Below, piece by piece: positions 27,146 through 35,123 of a stretch of DNA of 64,000 bases. The stretch is from NCBI RefSeq assembly GCF_003471585.1, contig NZ_QRJO01000003.1, positions 124,001 through 188,000 of the forward strand, read 5' to 3'. Position numbers and translations under genes: made by a program. The DNA comes from Collinsella sp. AM18-10. Lineage in GTDB: Bacteria > Actinomycetota > Coriobacteriia > Coriobacteriales > Coriobacteriaceae. Positions within the stretch are counted from its first letter, which is position 1; each line of letters opens with the position of its first letter. The notes beneath the pieces are model-generated. The model worked only from the letters and a program-made list of their open reading frames with translations, had not been told where the DNA came from and did not search any database.

Positions 27146-28036
27146 GTGTCCAATAAATCCAAGGACGCTGAACCCAAGCAACCAAATTCCTCGTTCATTC
27201 AGTTCGACGATGCAAAGCAACAGGGCGCCGCTTCGGCGGCGTCCGCCCCTCGACGGAAGGCGCTTCTTGGCGTTCTGATTGCCGCGTGCGTTGCGCTGAT
27301 TGTCATATCGCTGGGCTTCGTCCATCCTTCCGAGAGCGGCGCCTGGTCCGTTGATTGGATCATTCAGACCGTGACGGGGGAGAGCGTCGTCGCGAAGGAC
27401 GCCAAGGGGTCTGAATCGACTACGACTTCGGGCGAGGCCAGTTCCAAGGATTCCAAGTCATCGAATGACGCAAAAGATGGGTCCAAGTCCAAGGACGATT
27501 CCGAGTCTTCAAACAAGGAATCGGATAAAAGCGCGGATGGCAAGAAGTTCGATAGTCAGGACGGCAAGAAGTCTGGAGATAAATCCGCTGCCCAGAATAC
27601 GGGAGCCGGCGATACTTCCAATGTGTCTGGCGGTGCTTCTTCGGGCGGCGGTCAGTCGTCTGATGGAGCCTCCAGCTCTAATGGCGGAAGCGCTCCCTCG
27701 GGCGGCCAGGGCGGCTCGCAGGAGTCCAACTACGTAACGGTGACGGTTTCGGTCACATCGAGCGCCGTGGGCAATCCTGTGTCTTCTGGCGGCACTTTTA
27801 CCTTTAACGAAGGCGCTACCGTTTACGATGCCCTGTGCGCGCTGGGCCTTTCTGTCAACGCACACGGCTCATCGTACGGCACGTATGTTTCTGCGATTGG
27901 TGGTTTGGCCGAGAAACAGTACGGCGGCACGAGCGGCTGGATGTACTCCGTCAACGGCGCAACGCCCATGACGGCCTGCAGTAACTACGTTCTCTCCAAT
28001 GGCGACAACGTGGTCTGGTATTACGTAACAGGCTAG
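27146..28036 (+). CDS. Membrane-anchored DUF4430 protein
   Basis: This 296-residue protein is co-directional with and nine bases from the large DUF4430 protein, so it belongs to the same riboswitch-controlled operon. GTG 27146 follows AGGTGAGG. The N-terminus is cytoplasmic, then one membrane helix (ALLGVLIAACVALIVISLGF, about 36-55). A stalk of about 120 residues rich in Ser, Lys, Asp and Gly follows, and a single C-terminal DUF4430 domain (about 195-296) ends SNGDNVVWYYVTG. The architecture presents one ligand-binding domain outside the membrane, complementary to the four-domain protein upstream. The ligand is unproven. Confidence 0.88.
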   Translation: MSNKSKDAEPKQPNSSFIQFDDAKQQGAASAASAPRRKALLGVLIAACVALIVISLGFVHPSESGAWSVDWIIQTVTGESVVAKDAKGSESTTTSGEASSKDSKSSNDAKDGSKSKDDSESSNKESDKSADGKKFDSQDGKKSGDKSAAQNTGAGDTSNVSGGASSGGGQSSDGASSSNGGSAPSGGQGGSQESNYVTVTVSVTSSAVGNPVSSGGTFTFNEGATVYDALCALGLSVNAHGSSYGTYVSAIGGLAEKQYGGTSGWMYSVNGATPMTACSNYVLSNGDNVVWYYVTG

Positions 28037-28059
28037 AAGCCTCGACATAGCGCGCCAGA

Positions 28060-28097
28060 CGGGCGGTTCGGACAAACATCCGGGGCCGCCCGTTTTT
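28060..28097 (+). terminator. Terminator of the DUF4430 operon
   Basis: CGGGCGG and CCGCCCG pair, followed by TTTTT, about 25 bases after the stop. Confidence 0.85.
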
Positions 28098-28132
28098 CAT
28101 GCGAATTGGACTGGGTCACCGGGTCTCTCGGC

Positions 28133-28170
28133 AAACAAAAAACCGGTTGGAACGGGAATTCCAACCGGTT
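28133..28170 (-). terminator. Terminator of the first GtrA-family gene
   Basis: AACCGGTTGGAA and TTCCAACCGGTT pair perfectly over 12 bp with a six-base loop; on the minus strand the stem is followed by TTTTGTTT. Confidence 0.85.
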
Positions 28171-28196
28171 ATACATTCAAGCAAATAGTGAATCGA

Positions 28197-28604
28197 CTAC
28201 GACCGTGCGCCCTCGAGGAAGAAGCGGCGGCTGAAGTAGTTGTACCAGGTGACGAGGAACGTAGCGATCGCTTTCATGGCCTGGTAGCCGATGCTCAAAA
28301 ACGTGACGCCCACAAACATGTACAGGTCGTTGAGGCCCAGGCCGATCACCGACAGGATGGTGAAGATCGTGAACTCGCGCTTGCGGCTCATGCCCTCGCG
28401 ATGGTCGAACACGTACTTCATGCTGAGCCAGTAGTTAACCACGACGGACGTGATGAACGAGACCGTGGTGCTCATCAAAAAGTCGAGGTGGAACAGCTCG
28501 ACAAGCGCAATGAGCATACCCCAGTCGATGCCAAAGGAGATAAGACCTACGACAGCGAACTTGAGGAACTGCTTAGTATGAGGTTGTGCCAGTGCCTTGC
28601 GCAC
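28197..28604 (-). CDS. GtrA family membrane protein
   Basis: This is a small four-helix membrane protein of 135 residues. It has the GtrA pattern: FLKFAVVGLISFGIDWG in helix 1, VVNYWLSMKYVF before the central loop, and WYNYFSRRFFLEG at the end. GtrA-like proteins are thought to move lipid-linked sugars across the membrane. The GTG start follows GGATG. A paralogue lies upstream on the same strand, with a 218-base gap; no glycosyltransferase gene is adjacent, so the partner enzyme must be elsewhere. Confidence 0.9.
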   Translation of the reverse strand: MRKALAQPHTKQFLKFAVVGLISFGIDWGMLIALVELFHLDFLMSTTVSFITSVVVNYWLSMKYVFDHREGMSRKREFTIFTILSVIGLGLNDLYMFVGVTFLSIGYQAMKAIATFLVTWYNYFSRRFFLEGARS

Positions 28605-28822
28605 GTAATCACATCCAATGCGTTGATGAATCGAGCAGAGGATACTTTAGAGCTTTTGCAAGGGAAACGTAAGGTCTTTGCCAAGAACTATACGAACTCG
28701 CCAAATTTTCAAGAGCTAATCCGCAAACGTTGAAAATTTGCCCGTAAACGAGCAAAGCCCACGAACAACACAGCGCTCGACGCGCGTCATCCGTGGGCAT
28801 CGTAAAGCTGTAAGGTTGCGAG

Positions 28823-29218
28823 TTACTTGGTCTCGTCGCCTTCCAGGAAGATCTTTCGGGTCACAAAGTTGTAGACCATGACAAGCGCGGTGGCGCAGAT
28901 CTTGGCGATATTGGCCTCGAGTCCCAGGCCGGCGTTGAGTGTCAACACGATACCGTCGTTGAGTGCCAGGCCGATCACGGACAGCACGACAAAGATAATG
29001 AACTCGCGGCGGCGGCTTATGCCTTCCTTGTGCGCAAACACGTATTTCATGCTTGCGAGGTAGTTAAAGATGAGTGAGATGATAAAGCCGCTGGTGTTGG
29101 CGATTAGGATGTTAAGGCCCAGACCGTAGTGGAGCAGATTCATAATGCCAAAGTCGATGACCGTGGCAATGACACCGACGACGCCAAATTTCATGATCTG
29201 CGCAAGGAGCTTTTGCAT
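28823..29218 (-). CDS. GtrA family membrane protein, paralogue
   Basis: This 131-residue protein has the same four-helix layout as the neighbour (IMKFGVVGVIATVIDFG, YLASMKYVFAHKEGISRRREF, MVYNFVTRKIFLEG). ATG 29218 is preferred because the family begins at this point and GGCAGG precedes it; a TTG at 29281 would add 21 residues with a poorly spaced site. It lies downstream of fbp on the same strand and may be transcribed with it. It shares close to half of its residues with the other GtrA gene by eye, so a local duplication is likely. Confidence 0.88.
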   Translation of the reverse strand: MQKLLAQIMKFGVVGVIATVIDFGIMNLLHYGLGLNILIANTSGFIISLIFNYLASMKYVFAHKEGISRRREFIIFVVLSVIGLALNDGIVLTLNAGLGLEANIAKICATALVMVYNFVTRKIFLEGDETK

Positions 29219-29296
29219 GGTACCTGCCTTAAGCTGGCGCCGAAGCGCCGCGGGGATGACAAACTCAGCAAGTTTAGCCAATCCCCACGGGTGGAG

Positions 29297-31213
29297 CTAG
29301 GCGCGCTCCTCGATAGCACCGTTTCTATATGCATCGAGCAGCTGGCGCAGGTCCTGGATCTGGCTGCGGATCTTGACACCGGAATCGGTGTCGCTCACCA
29401 TGCGGCGACGGTCTGCTTGGTCAAAACGATTGGTCTCGCTCTCGATGTCCACGTTGCGTGTGAGTGCCTCGGCAACCGTCGTAAAGGCCCGGTGCGACTT
29501 GAGGCGGCAGCCGCGCGAGCTCGAGATGAGCGTATAGCCGGCGATACCCGTCTTGGGATGGTAAGCGCGGCAGAAGCCGCCATCGATGACCAGCAGCTTG
29601 CCCTCGGCGCGGATGGGCTGCTCGCCCTTGGTGGTTTTAACGGGCGTGTGGCCGTTGATGATGTGGCCGGTCGGTGAACATGCCATGGGCGCGACACCAA
29701 ACTCGTGCATGATGTCGTCGCAGACCGAGGGCGACTTGGTAAGCGTAAAGTACGGGTCCATCGGCTCGACCCAGGTGCTCTTATCGGCGATATAGGCGCG
29801 CTCAAAGGTGCGCACCAGGCGTCCGCTGGCGGGTGAGTTAAAGCCAATCCACAGGTACCACATCCAGTCGAGAGCGTCGCGGTCGCCCACGCGCCAGGCG
29901 CGGCGGGCGATGTGGTCGCAAAAATCGAGATAATCGCGGCCAGCGTGCCAGGTGCCCAGGCATTTCATGCTGCTAAAGGTGCCGTCTTCGTTGAGTGGCA
30001 CGCAGCCATGGAACAGCAGGTTGCCGTTGGCGACCTTGTACATCGAGCCGTGGGAATAGAGGAAATCGATATGGCGATGCAGGTGATCGGCGGTGATAAA
30101 CTCGGACACGAGCTTGTCGATGATGTGCTGCTCCTGAGACGTGAGCGTATAGGGGTCCGTCGGGTCGACGGTGGGGAAGTCGTTGGTCGTGAGCGGCCAC
30201 ACGCTGCCGTCGGCGAGCGTGACCGTGCCGGCGTCGTGGTCGATCTTGTCGAGTAGCAGGCGGTCGGTCATGTCGAACTCGGGGTGGCGCTGGATAATCT
30301 GACCCTCGAGCTTAAAGAGCAGCACGTTGATGGCCTTGATCAGCGGGGTGATGGACTCACCGGCGGTGTAGGTGGCATCGGCAAAGGCGACAAGCTCACG
30401 CAGCGAGATGCCGTAGTCGTTCTCCAGGATCTCGTAGTTGTCGTAGCGTAGGTTGTTGCGCAGCACCGTGGCGATGCAGGCGGGCTCACCGGCCGCAGCG
30501 CCCATCCACAGCAGGTCGTGGTTGCCCCACTGGATGTCGAGCGAATGGTAGGTGAGCAGGCGGTCCATAATCTTGGCCGCGCCGCCGCCGCGGTCGAAGA
30601 TGTCGCCCACCAGGTGCAGGTGGTCGACGGCCAGGCGCTTGATGAGCGAGGCAAGCGACTCGATAAAGTCGTCGGCGCTGGCGGTCTCCAGAATGGACTC
30701 CACGATGCGCTCGTGATAGCGCACGCGATAGTTGTTCTCGTCCGGATGCGTGTGCAGCAGCTCGTCGATGATGTAGGCGTAATCGCGCGGGATGGCCTTA
30801 CGCACCTTGGAGCGCGTATAGCGGCTCGAAAGCGAGCGGGCGACCATGATGAGCTGGTCAAGCATCGTCCTGTACCAGGTGGGCGAGTCTTCGCGCCGGC
30901 TGCGGACCAGGTCGATCTTCTCGCGCGGGTAGTAGATGAGCGTGCACAGCTCGCCCTTCTCATCGAAGGAGAGCGTGTCGCCATAGATTTCGTCGACATG
31001 CTCGCGCACGACGCCCGAGCAGTTGTTGAGGATGTGCATGAAGGCTTCGTATTCGCCATGCAGGTCGCTCATGAAGTGCTCGGTGCCCTTGGGCAGGTTG
31101 AGGATGGCCGAGAGATTGATGATCTCGGTAAACGCGGATTGCTCGGTGGGGAATTGTCTCGACAGCAGGCGCAGATACTTGAAGTCTTGCGGATTGCGAT
31201 CGAATGCGACCAT
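29297..31213 (-). CDS. fbp: Fructose-1,6-bisphosphatase, class III
   Basis: This enzyme hydrolyses fructose 1,6-bisphosphate to fructose 6-phosphate in gluconeogenesis. The class III enzyme is a metallophosphatase of about 640-670 residues; this one has 638. Visible metal-site motifs are SDLHGEYEAF near the N-terminus, VGDIFDRGGGA and WGNHDLLWMG in the middle and INGHTPVK near the C-terminus. ATG 31213 is chosen since GGAAGGTG precedes it; the upstream in-frame residues have no site. It lies upstream of a GtrA gene on the same strand, with a gap of 78 bases. Confidence 0.95.
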   Translation of the reverse strand: MVAFDRNPQDFKYLRLLSRQFPTEQSAFTEIINLSAILNLPKGTEHFMSDLHGEYEAFMHILNNCSGVVREHVDEIYGDTLSFDEKGELCTLIYYPREKIDLVRSRREDSPTWYRTMLDQLIMVARSLSSRYTRSKVRKAIPRDYAYIIDELLHTHPDENNYRVRYHERIVESILETASADDFIESLASLIKRLAVDHLHLVGDIFDRGGGAAKIMDRLLTYHSLDIQWGNHDLLWMGAAAGEPACIATVLRNNLRYDNYEILENDYGISLRELVAFADATYTAGESITPLIKAINVLLFKLEGQIIQRHPEFDMTDRLLLDKIDHDAGTVTLADGSVWPLTTNDFPTVDPTDPYTLTSQEQHIIDKLVSEFITADHLHRHIDFLYSHGSMYKVANGNLLFHGCVPLNEDGTFSSMKCLGTWHAGRDYLDFCDHIARRAWRVGDRDALDWMWYLWIGFNSPASGRLVRTFERAYIADKSTWVEPMDPYFTLTKSPSVCDDIMHEFGVAPMACSPTGHIINGHTPVKTTKGEQPIRAEGKLLVIDGGFCRAYHPKTGIAGYTLISSSRGCRLKSHRAFTTVAEALTRNVDIESETNRFDQADRRRMVSDTDSGVKIRSQIQDLRQLLDAYRNGAIEERA

Positions 31214-31533
31214 GAAACACCTTCCGATGGGGTTGGTAAAACTGATAAACAGCGTCAAACGTTTATCAGTATGCGCCGCTTTTGTTTCGATTGGGTATGG
31301 GCGGCCGAATTGTTGGCCGAACGGTTTGGTAAATCGATTTAGTTGAGGTAGATATGGCGGTTGGGTGGAGACGACAGAGGGTGTTTTCTCAGATATTTAT
31401 GCGTGGGGTCGGTGGAGACGATGGTGGTAAAGATGTTCGCTATTATTGGTTCGATTTGGTAAATAGTGGACATATGTACCGTATGTAGGCTCACTGTGCG
31501 ATAATTTGCGCAGCAATGAGTAAGGAGTCTCAT
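31214..31533. other. Divergent intergenic region fbp / DegV
   Basis: This 320-base region carries the promoters of two divergent genes. It is AT-richer than the surroundings. A short direct repeat GGTGGAGACGA occurs twice (about 31364 and 31412). No ORF is supported and no structured RNA was recognised. Confidence 0.4.
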
Positions 31534-32424
31534 ATGAGTGATTTTGTCCTGACCTGTGAATCCGCCGCCGACCGAACCCGTGAGTTCTTTGCGTCGCGCA
31601 ATATCCCTGTCGTGTGTTTTCATTACGAGATCGACGATGTTGTCTATACGGACGATCTGTATCAGTCGATTGCGCCGGACGAGTTTTTTGCCCAGATTGC
31701 CGCAGGCGCCATGCCTAAGACGTCTCAGGTGAGCGTGGGTGAGTACGAGGAGTTTTGGGAGCCGCTTGTTGTCGAGGGTAAAGACGTGCTGCACCTGACG
31801 TTGTCGTCGGGTATTTCGGGTACGTATGGCTCGGCTTGCGTTGCGGCGCAGATGCTCGTGGATCGCTATCCCCAGGGCGGCAAGGTGCGCGTCATCGATT
31901 CGCTGGCGGCGTCTTCGGGCTTTGGCCTGCTGGCGGAATGTGCCGCCGACGTGCGCGATAGCGGGGCTTCACTCGACGAGACGGCTGCCTGGATCGAGGA
32001 GCACAAGCTCAACCTGCACCACTGGTTCTTCTCGACCGATCTGTCGAGCTACCTGCGCGGCGGTCGCATTTCGGCTGCGAGCGCGATCATCGGCACGGCG
32101 CTTAAGATTTGCCCGCTTATGACGGTCGATTGCGACGGCAAGCTGTCGCCACGTGAGAAGATTCGCACTAAGAAGCGCGCGATTTCCGAGATGGCTAAGA
32201 CCATGATGGCACACGTGCAGGACGGTGCGGATTATTCGGGTAAGTGCGTCATGTCGCACTCGGCGTGCCGCGAGGATGCCGAGGCAGTTGCGGCACTGAT
32301 CGAGGAACAGATTCCGCAGCTTAAAGGCAAGATTGAGATCAATAACATCGGTACTCTGATTGGCTCGCATACCGGACCTGGTACGGTGGCGCTCTTCTTT
32401 ATGGGCGACAAGCGCGTGGATTAG
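31534..32424 (+). CDS. DegV family fatty-acid-binding protein
   Basis: DegV proteins bind fatty acids in a two-domain fold and serve as carrier subunits (FakB-type) for fatty acid kinase. The protein has 296 residues. Landmarks are the opening DFVLTCESAAD, SQVSVGEYEEF, the LSSGISGTYGSA loop that holds the carboxylate, and the terminal HTGPGTVALFFMG with the conserved His. ATG 31534 follows AAGGAGTC. It is single-gene and ends in a bidirectional terminator. A second DegV protein lies at 50247-51107, so the organism has at least two carriers. Confidence 0.93.
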   Translation: MSDFVLTCESAADRTREFFASRNIPVVCFHYEIDDVVYTDDLYQSIAPDEFFAQIAAGAMPKTSQVSVGEYEEFWEPLVVEGKDVLHLTLSSGISGTYGSACVAAQMLVDRYPQGGKVRVIDSLAASSGFGLLAECAADVRDSGASLDETAAWIEEHKLNLHHWFFSTDLSSYLRGGRISAASAIIGTALKICPLMTVDCDGKLSPREKIRTKKRAISEMAKTMMAHVQDGADYSGKCVMSHSACREDAEAVAALIEEQIPQLKGKIEINNIGTLIGSHTGPGTVALFFMGDKRVD

Positions 32425-32460
32425 TTTGCCCCATCACATCGCTGCATGATTGCTCAAACG

Positions 32461-32497
32461 AAAACGGCCCGCCTCACGTTTGTGGGGCGGGCCTTGC
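32461..32497. terminator. Bidirectional terminator between convergent genes
   Basis: GGCCCGCC and GGCGGGCC pair around a loop of twelve bases, with AAAAC on one side and TTG on the other. It serves the DegV gene and possibly the minus-strand gene that ends at 32506. Confidence 0.7.
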
Positions 32498-32505
32498 TGT
32501 TGGGG

Positions 32506-33597
32506 TTAGCGTTTCTTTCCGCGGAAGAAGAAACCGTGCAGTGACGGCTTGAGGCCGCGGTTGGCGCGACGCTCCTCGACGCGCTCGTGGATCGAAGCGA
32601 CGCGCTCGATGACCTCGTCGGGAATCGGCACGTCGGGATTCATGTTCTCGACCTGGCTGACCTCGGCGGCGGCGACCTGGTCGATAATGGGCACATCGTC
32701 GTGCGAGATGACAGGTGTGGCGTCTTCCTTCATCTTGCGGTAGCGCTGCATCATGTCGGTCTGCAGCTGCTGGGCCGAAGGCGGCGTCCAGATGATGGCG
32801 TTGGCGCCGGCGGCGATGGTCTCGCGGATGCTCTCGGGCGTCTTGCCGCCCGGCGCGATGAGCGGCAGGTTGGGATAGTGCTCGCGCAGTTCACGCAGGA
32901 CCTGCGGCGTGTTTTTGCCAGCGGCGATGTTAAGAATCTTGGCGCCGGCGCGCACCTTTGCGTGAGCATCGTCGTCGCAACGTACGACCGTGGCGATGAC
33001 GGGGATGTCGGCGATGTTGGTGATGTGCTCGACCATCTCGGCGGTGGCGGGGGAGTTGACCACACAGCCCGCCGCGCCCTGCATCTCGGAGACGGCTGCC
33101 ATCTGAACGGAGCGCTTGCCGGTGGTGGTGCCACCGCCCACGCCTACGAAGACCGGGCACTCGGCGACGGTCAGCAGCGCCTGCGTAATGGCGGGCTGCG
33201 GCGTGAAGGGGTAAACGGCAAAGACGGCATCGGCGTTGGAGTTGCGGATGACCGCGACGTCGGTGGTGTAGATGAGCGATTTGATACGACGGCCGAAGAG
33301 CGTAAAGCCGCTGGCTTCCTCGATCTCGTCGGGCATTCGGAGGGCCGCCTTTCGCAGACGCCCGTCGATGGGCAGCGGCTCCATGGGGAGCAGTCCGTTG
33401 GGGGTCACGGCTACCTGGGGCTCGGTGAACTCGTCTGCGAGCTCGACCTCGGAAAAATCGACCGACGCGACGATGTCCTCGTGAACCTCGGCGGGAACAT
33501 CGATGGGGGCTTGGTCGTTTGCCGTGACCGGCGTGTCGAAGGAGCTGGTGCCGACAAAGGCGTCGACGCGCTCGTTTAGGTCGTTGAGGGTATCCAT
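32506..33597 (-). CDS. Hypothetical protein with TIM-barrel-like core
   Basis: This is a protein of 363 residues. About 75 acidic residues precede a core (about 80-285) with features of phosphate-binding TIM barrels: GVGGGTTTGKRS, an alternating strand-helix pattern (VIATVVRCDDDAHAKVRAGAKILNI as two consecutive units), LPLIAPGGKTPESI and GANAIIWTPPS. Homologues in related bacteria are usually only called hydrolases. A basic tail (RANRGLKPS, RGKKR) ends the protein. No catalytic lysine or metal site can be pinpointed. It stands alone; its start has only a weak ribosome site (GAGCG). Confidence 0.75.
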   Translation of the reverse strand: MDTLNDLNERVDAFVGTSSFDTPVTANDQAPIDVPAEVHEDIVASVDFSEVELADEFTEPQVAVTPNGLLPMEPLPIDGRLRKAALRMPDEIEEASGFTLFGRRIKSLIYTTDVAVIRNSNADAVFAVYPFTPQPAITQALLTVAECPVFVGVGGGTTTGKRSVQMAAVSEMQGAAGCVVNSPATAEMVEHITNIADIPVIATVVRCDDDAHAKVRAGAKILNIAAGKNTPQVLRELREHYPNLPLIAPGGKTPESIRETIAAGANAIIWTPPSAQQLQTDMMQRYRKMKEDATPVISHDDVPIIDQVAAAEVSQVENMNPDVPIPDEVIERVASIHERVEERRANRGLKPSLHGFFFRGKKR

Positions 33598-33788
33598 GGA
33601 CGCTCGATTCTATGCGATGGTGGTCGGCAGGGTGCCGGCAGCGTTGTGCTTGCTAAATCGTTTGACGAGTTGATTTTTCCCCGCCGCGCCATCCGTTAGA
33701 CCGAAGGGCCGGCGAACGTGAAGGAGCTGTGGTGGCGGGTATTGAGGTGCTATCTTGAATGTCCCGTTTAAAAGAGAGGTGACGCGGA

Positions 33789-33959
33789 ATGGAATTCACA
33801 GCAATGTTGGTCTCGATTGGCCTGTGTGTGGGCGCAATCGTTGCCGCCGCGGTCATCTACTTGGTGGTCACGGCCATTAAGGGCAAAAGAGCCGAGCGCA
33901 AGGAACGCGAGGCACTTAAGCAGCACCGTGACCAGCAGGACAAGCGCGCACAGAGATAG
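33789..33959 (+). CDS. Small single-pass membrane protein
   Basis: A 56-codon gene with a good GAGAGGTGA site before ATG 33789. The product has one N-terminal membrane helix (MLVSIGLCVGAIVAAAVIYLV) followed by a strongly basic, charged tail (KGKRAERKEREALK). This is typical of small inner-membrane regulatory or structural peptides. It sits between two minus-strand genes and is convergent with the methyltransferase gene. Function is unknown. Confidence 0.7.
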   Translation: MEFTAMLVSIGLCVGAIVAAAVIYLVVTAIKGKRAERKEREALKQHRDQQDKRAQR

Positions 33960-33983
33960 CTTGTTGAGTTTTGAATCCGTGCG

Positions 33984-35087
33984 CTAGCTGCGTTTTCGGA
34001 TCAAGGCGATGTAGAAGCCCTCAAAGTCGCGGCTGGGCGGAATGGTCAGCGTGCCGGGCATACCGTTGGTGACGGACGAGACGTGGCCGGCGGCGATGGC
34101 CACGGTAAGGGCGTTGCTCTCGACGCGTGGCTCTTCGCCAGCTTCCTGGGCGCGGCGCTTTTCACTTTCGCTCGGCGTGCCATCGAGGGGGATAAGCTCG
34201 CAGTCCATGTGCTTGTCGAGGGCCTCTTGCAAGGCGTCCTCGTTTTCCTGCGGCATAATCGAACAAGTGGAATAGACGAGCGTGCCGCCCGGTTTGAGGG
34301 CACCCATGGCGCGGTCCAGAAGTGCTCGCTGCGAGCGGGCGCACTTGTTGAGCAGCTGCTCGGTCAGGCCACGCAGGCTCTTCTCGTTGCCGCTGATGAC
34401 GGTGCCCGTGCCGGTGCAGGGAGCGTCGAGCAGGATACGGTCAAAGCGGAAGAACTCGTCGAGCTCGCGTGCGTCAATACGCATGACGGGCACGTTTTTT
34501 GCGCCTTGGCGGTGGAGGTTGGCTTCGAGCTTTTCGGCGCGGGGAATACTCATCTCGCAGGCGGTAAGGTGCGCCTGGCCCTGCGTGAGGGCGGCGATCT
34601 GCGTCGTCTTGCCACCGGGGGCTGCGCACATGTCCAGGATGTCCTCGCCGGCCTGGGCGCCCAGGACCAACGGCGGCATCATGGACGACAGGCTTTGCAA
34701 GTAGATCTTGCCGTCGCGGTAGATGTCGAGGTCCCACAGATCGGTCACCTGGGCCTCGGGCAGGATGAAGGCGTCCGGATACCAGGTAACGGTTTGGTGC
34801 GCGATGCCGGCCTCGTCGAGTGCGGCGGCGATGTCCTCGGCGGTCTCCTTGAGCGTGTTGGCGCGTAGTGTGACTGGGCGTGTGGCCGCGGCGCCAAAGC
34901 CTTCGATCATGAGCTGAGCATCAGTGGGGGCATAGGCGCCGGCGACCGTGTCGACCATAAAGCGCGGCAGGTCGGCGGCGGAGGGTTGGGCGGCAAGCTG
35001 GTCGGAAAGCTCGGTGGCGGCAAACTGCCTGAGCTTGAGCTCGGCCTTAACCTGCTTTTTCTGCTTACGACGACGCGGCTTGGACAT
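33984..35087 (-). CDS. RsmB/NOP-type rRNA cytosine-C5 methyltransferase
   Basis: The enzyme transfers a methyl group from SAM to C5 of cytosine in rRNA. The protein has 367 residues: a basic N-terminus (KPRRRKQKKQ), the SAM site DMCAAPGGKT at about 152-161, the proline-cysteine motif LLDAPCTGTG and the second catalytic cysteine in VYSTCSIMPQEN. It lacks the NusB-like N-terminal domain of RsmB, so it is closer to the RsmF/YebU or RlmI-like shorter forms. It is downstream of the MetRS-like gene by 36 bases and may share its transcript. Confidence 0.9.
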   Translation of the reverse strand: MSKPRRRKQKKQVKAELKLRQFAATELSDQLAAQPSAADLPRFMVDTVAGAYAPTDAQLMIEGFGAAATRPVTLRANTLKETAEDIAAALDEAGIAHQTVTWYPDAFILPEAQVTDLWDLDIYRDGKIYLQSLSSMMPPLVLGAQAGEDILDMCAAPGGKTTQIAALTQGQAHLTACEMSIPRAEKLEANLHRQGAKNVPVMRIDARELDEFFRFDRILLDAPCTGTGTVISGNEKSLRGLTEQLLNKCARSQRALLDRAMGALKPGGTLVYSTCSIMPQENEDALQEALDKHMDCELIPLDGTPSESEKRRAQEAGEEPRVESNALTVAIAAGHVSSVTNGMPGTLTIPPSRDFEGFYIALIRKRS

Positions 35088-35123
35088 CCGTCTTTCCTTC
35101 CCATTCCATTACATGTCGAGTGT

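Noticed and set aside
23042..27325. Two long minus-strand frames (685 and 733 codons) across the DUF4430 surface protein
   Set aside because: The protein patterns are arginine/leucine-rich noise from the GC skew of the plus-strand gene, and one would run through the riboswitch.
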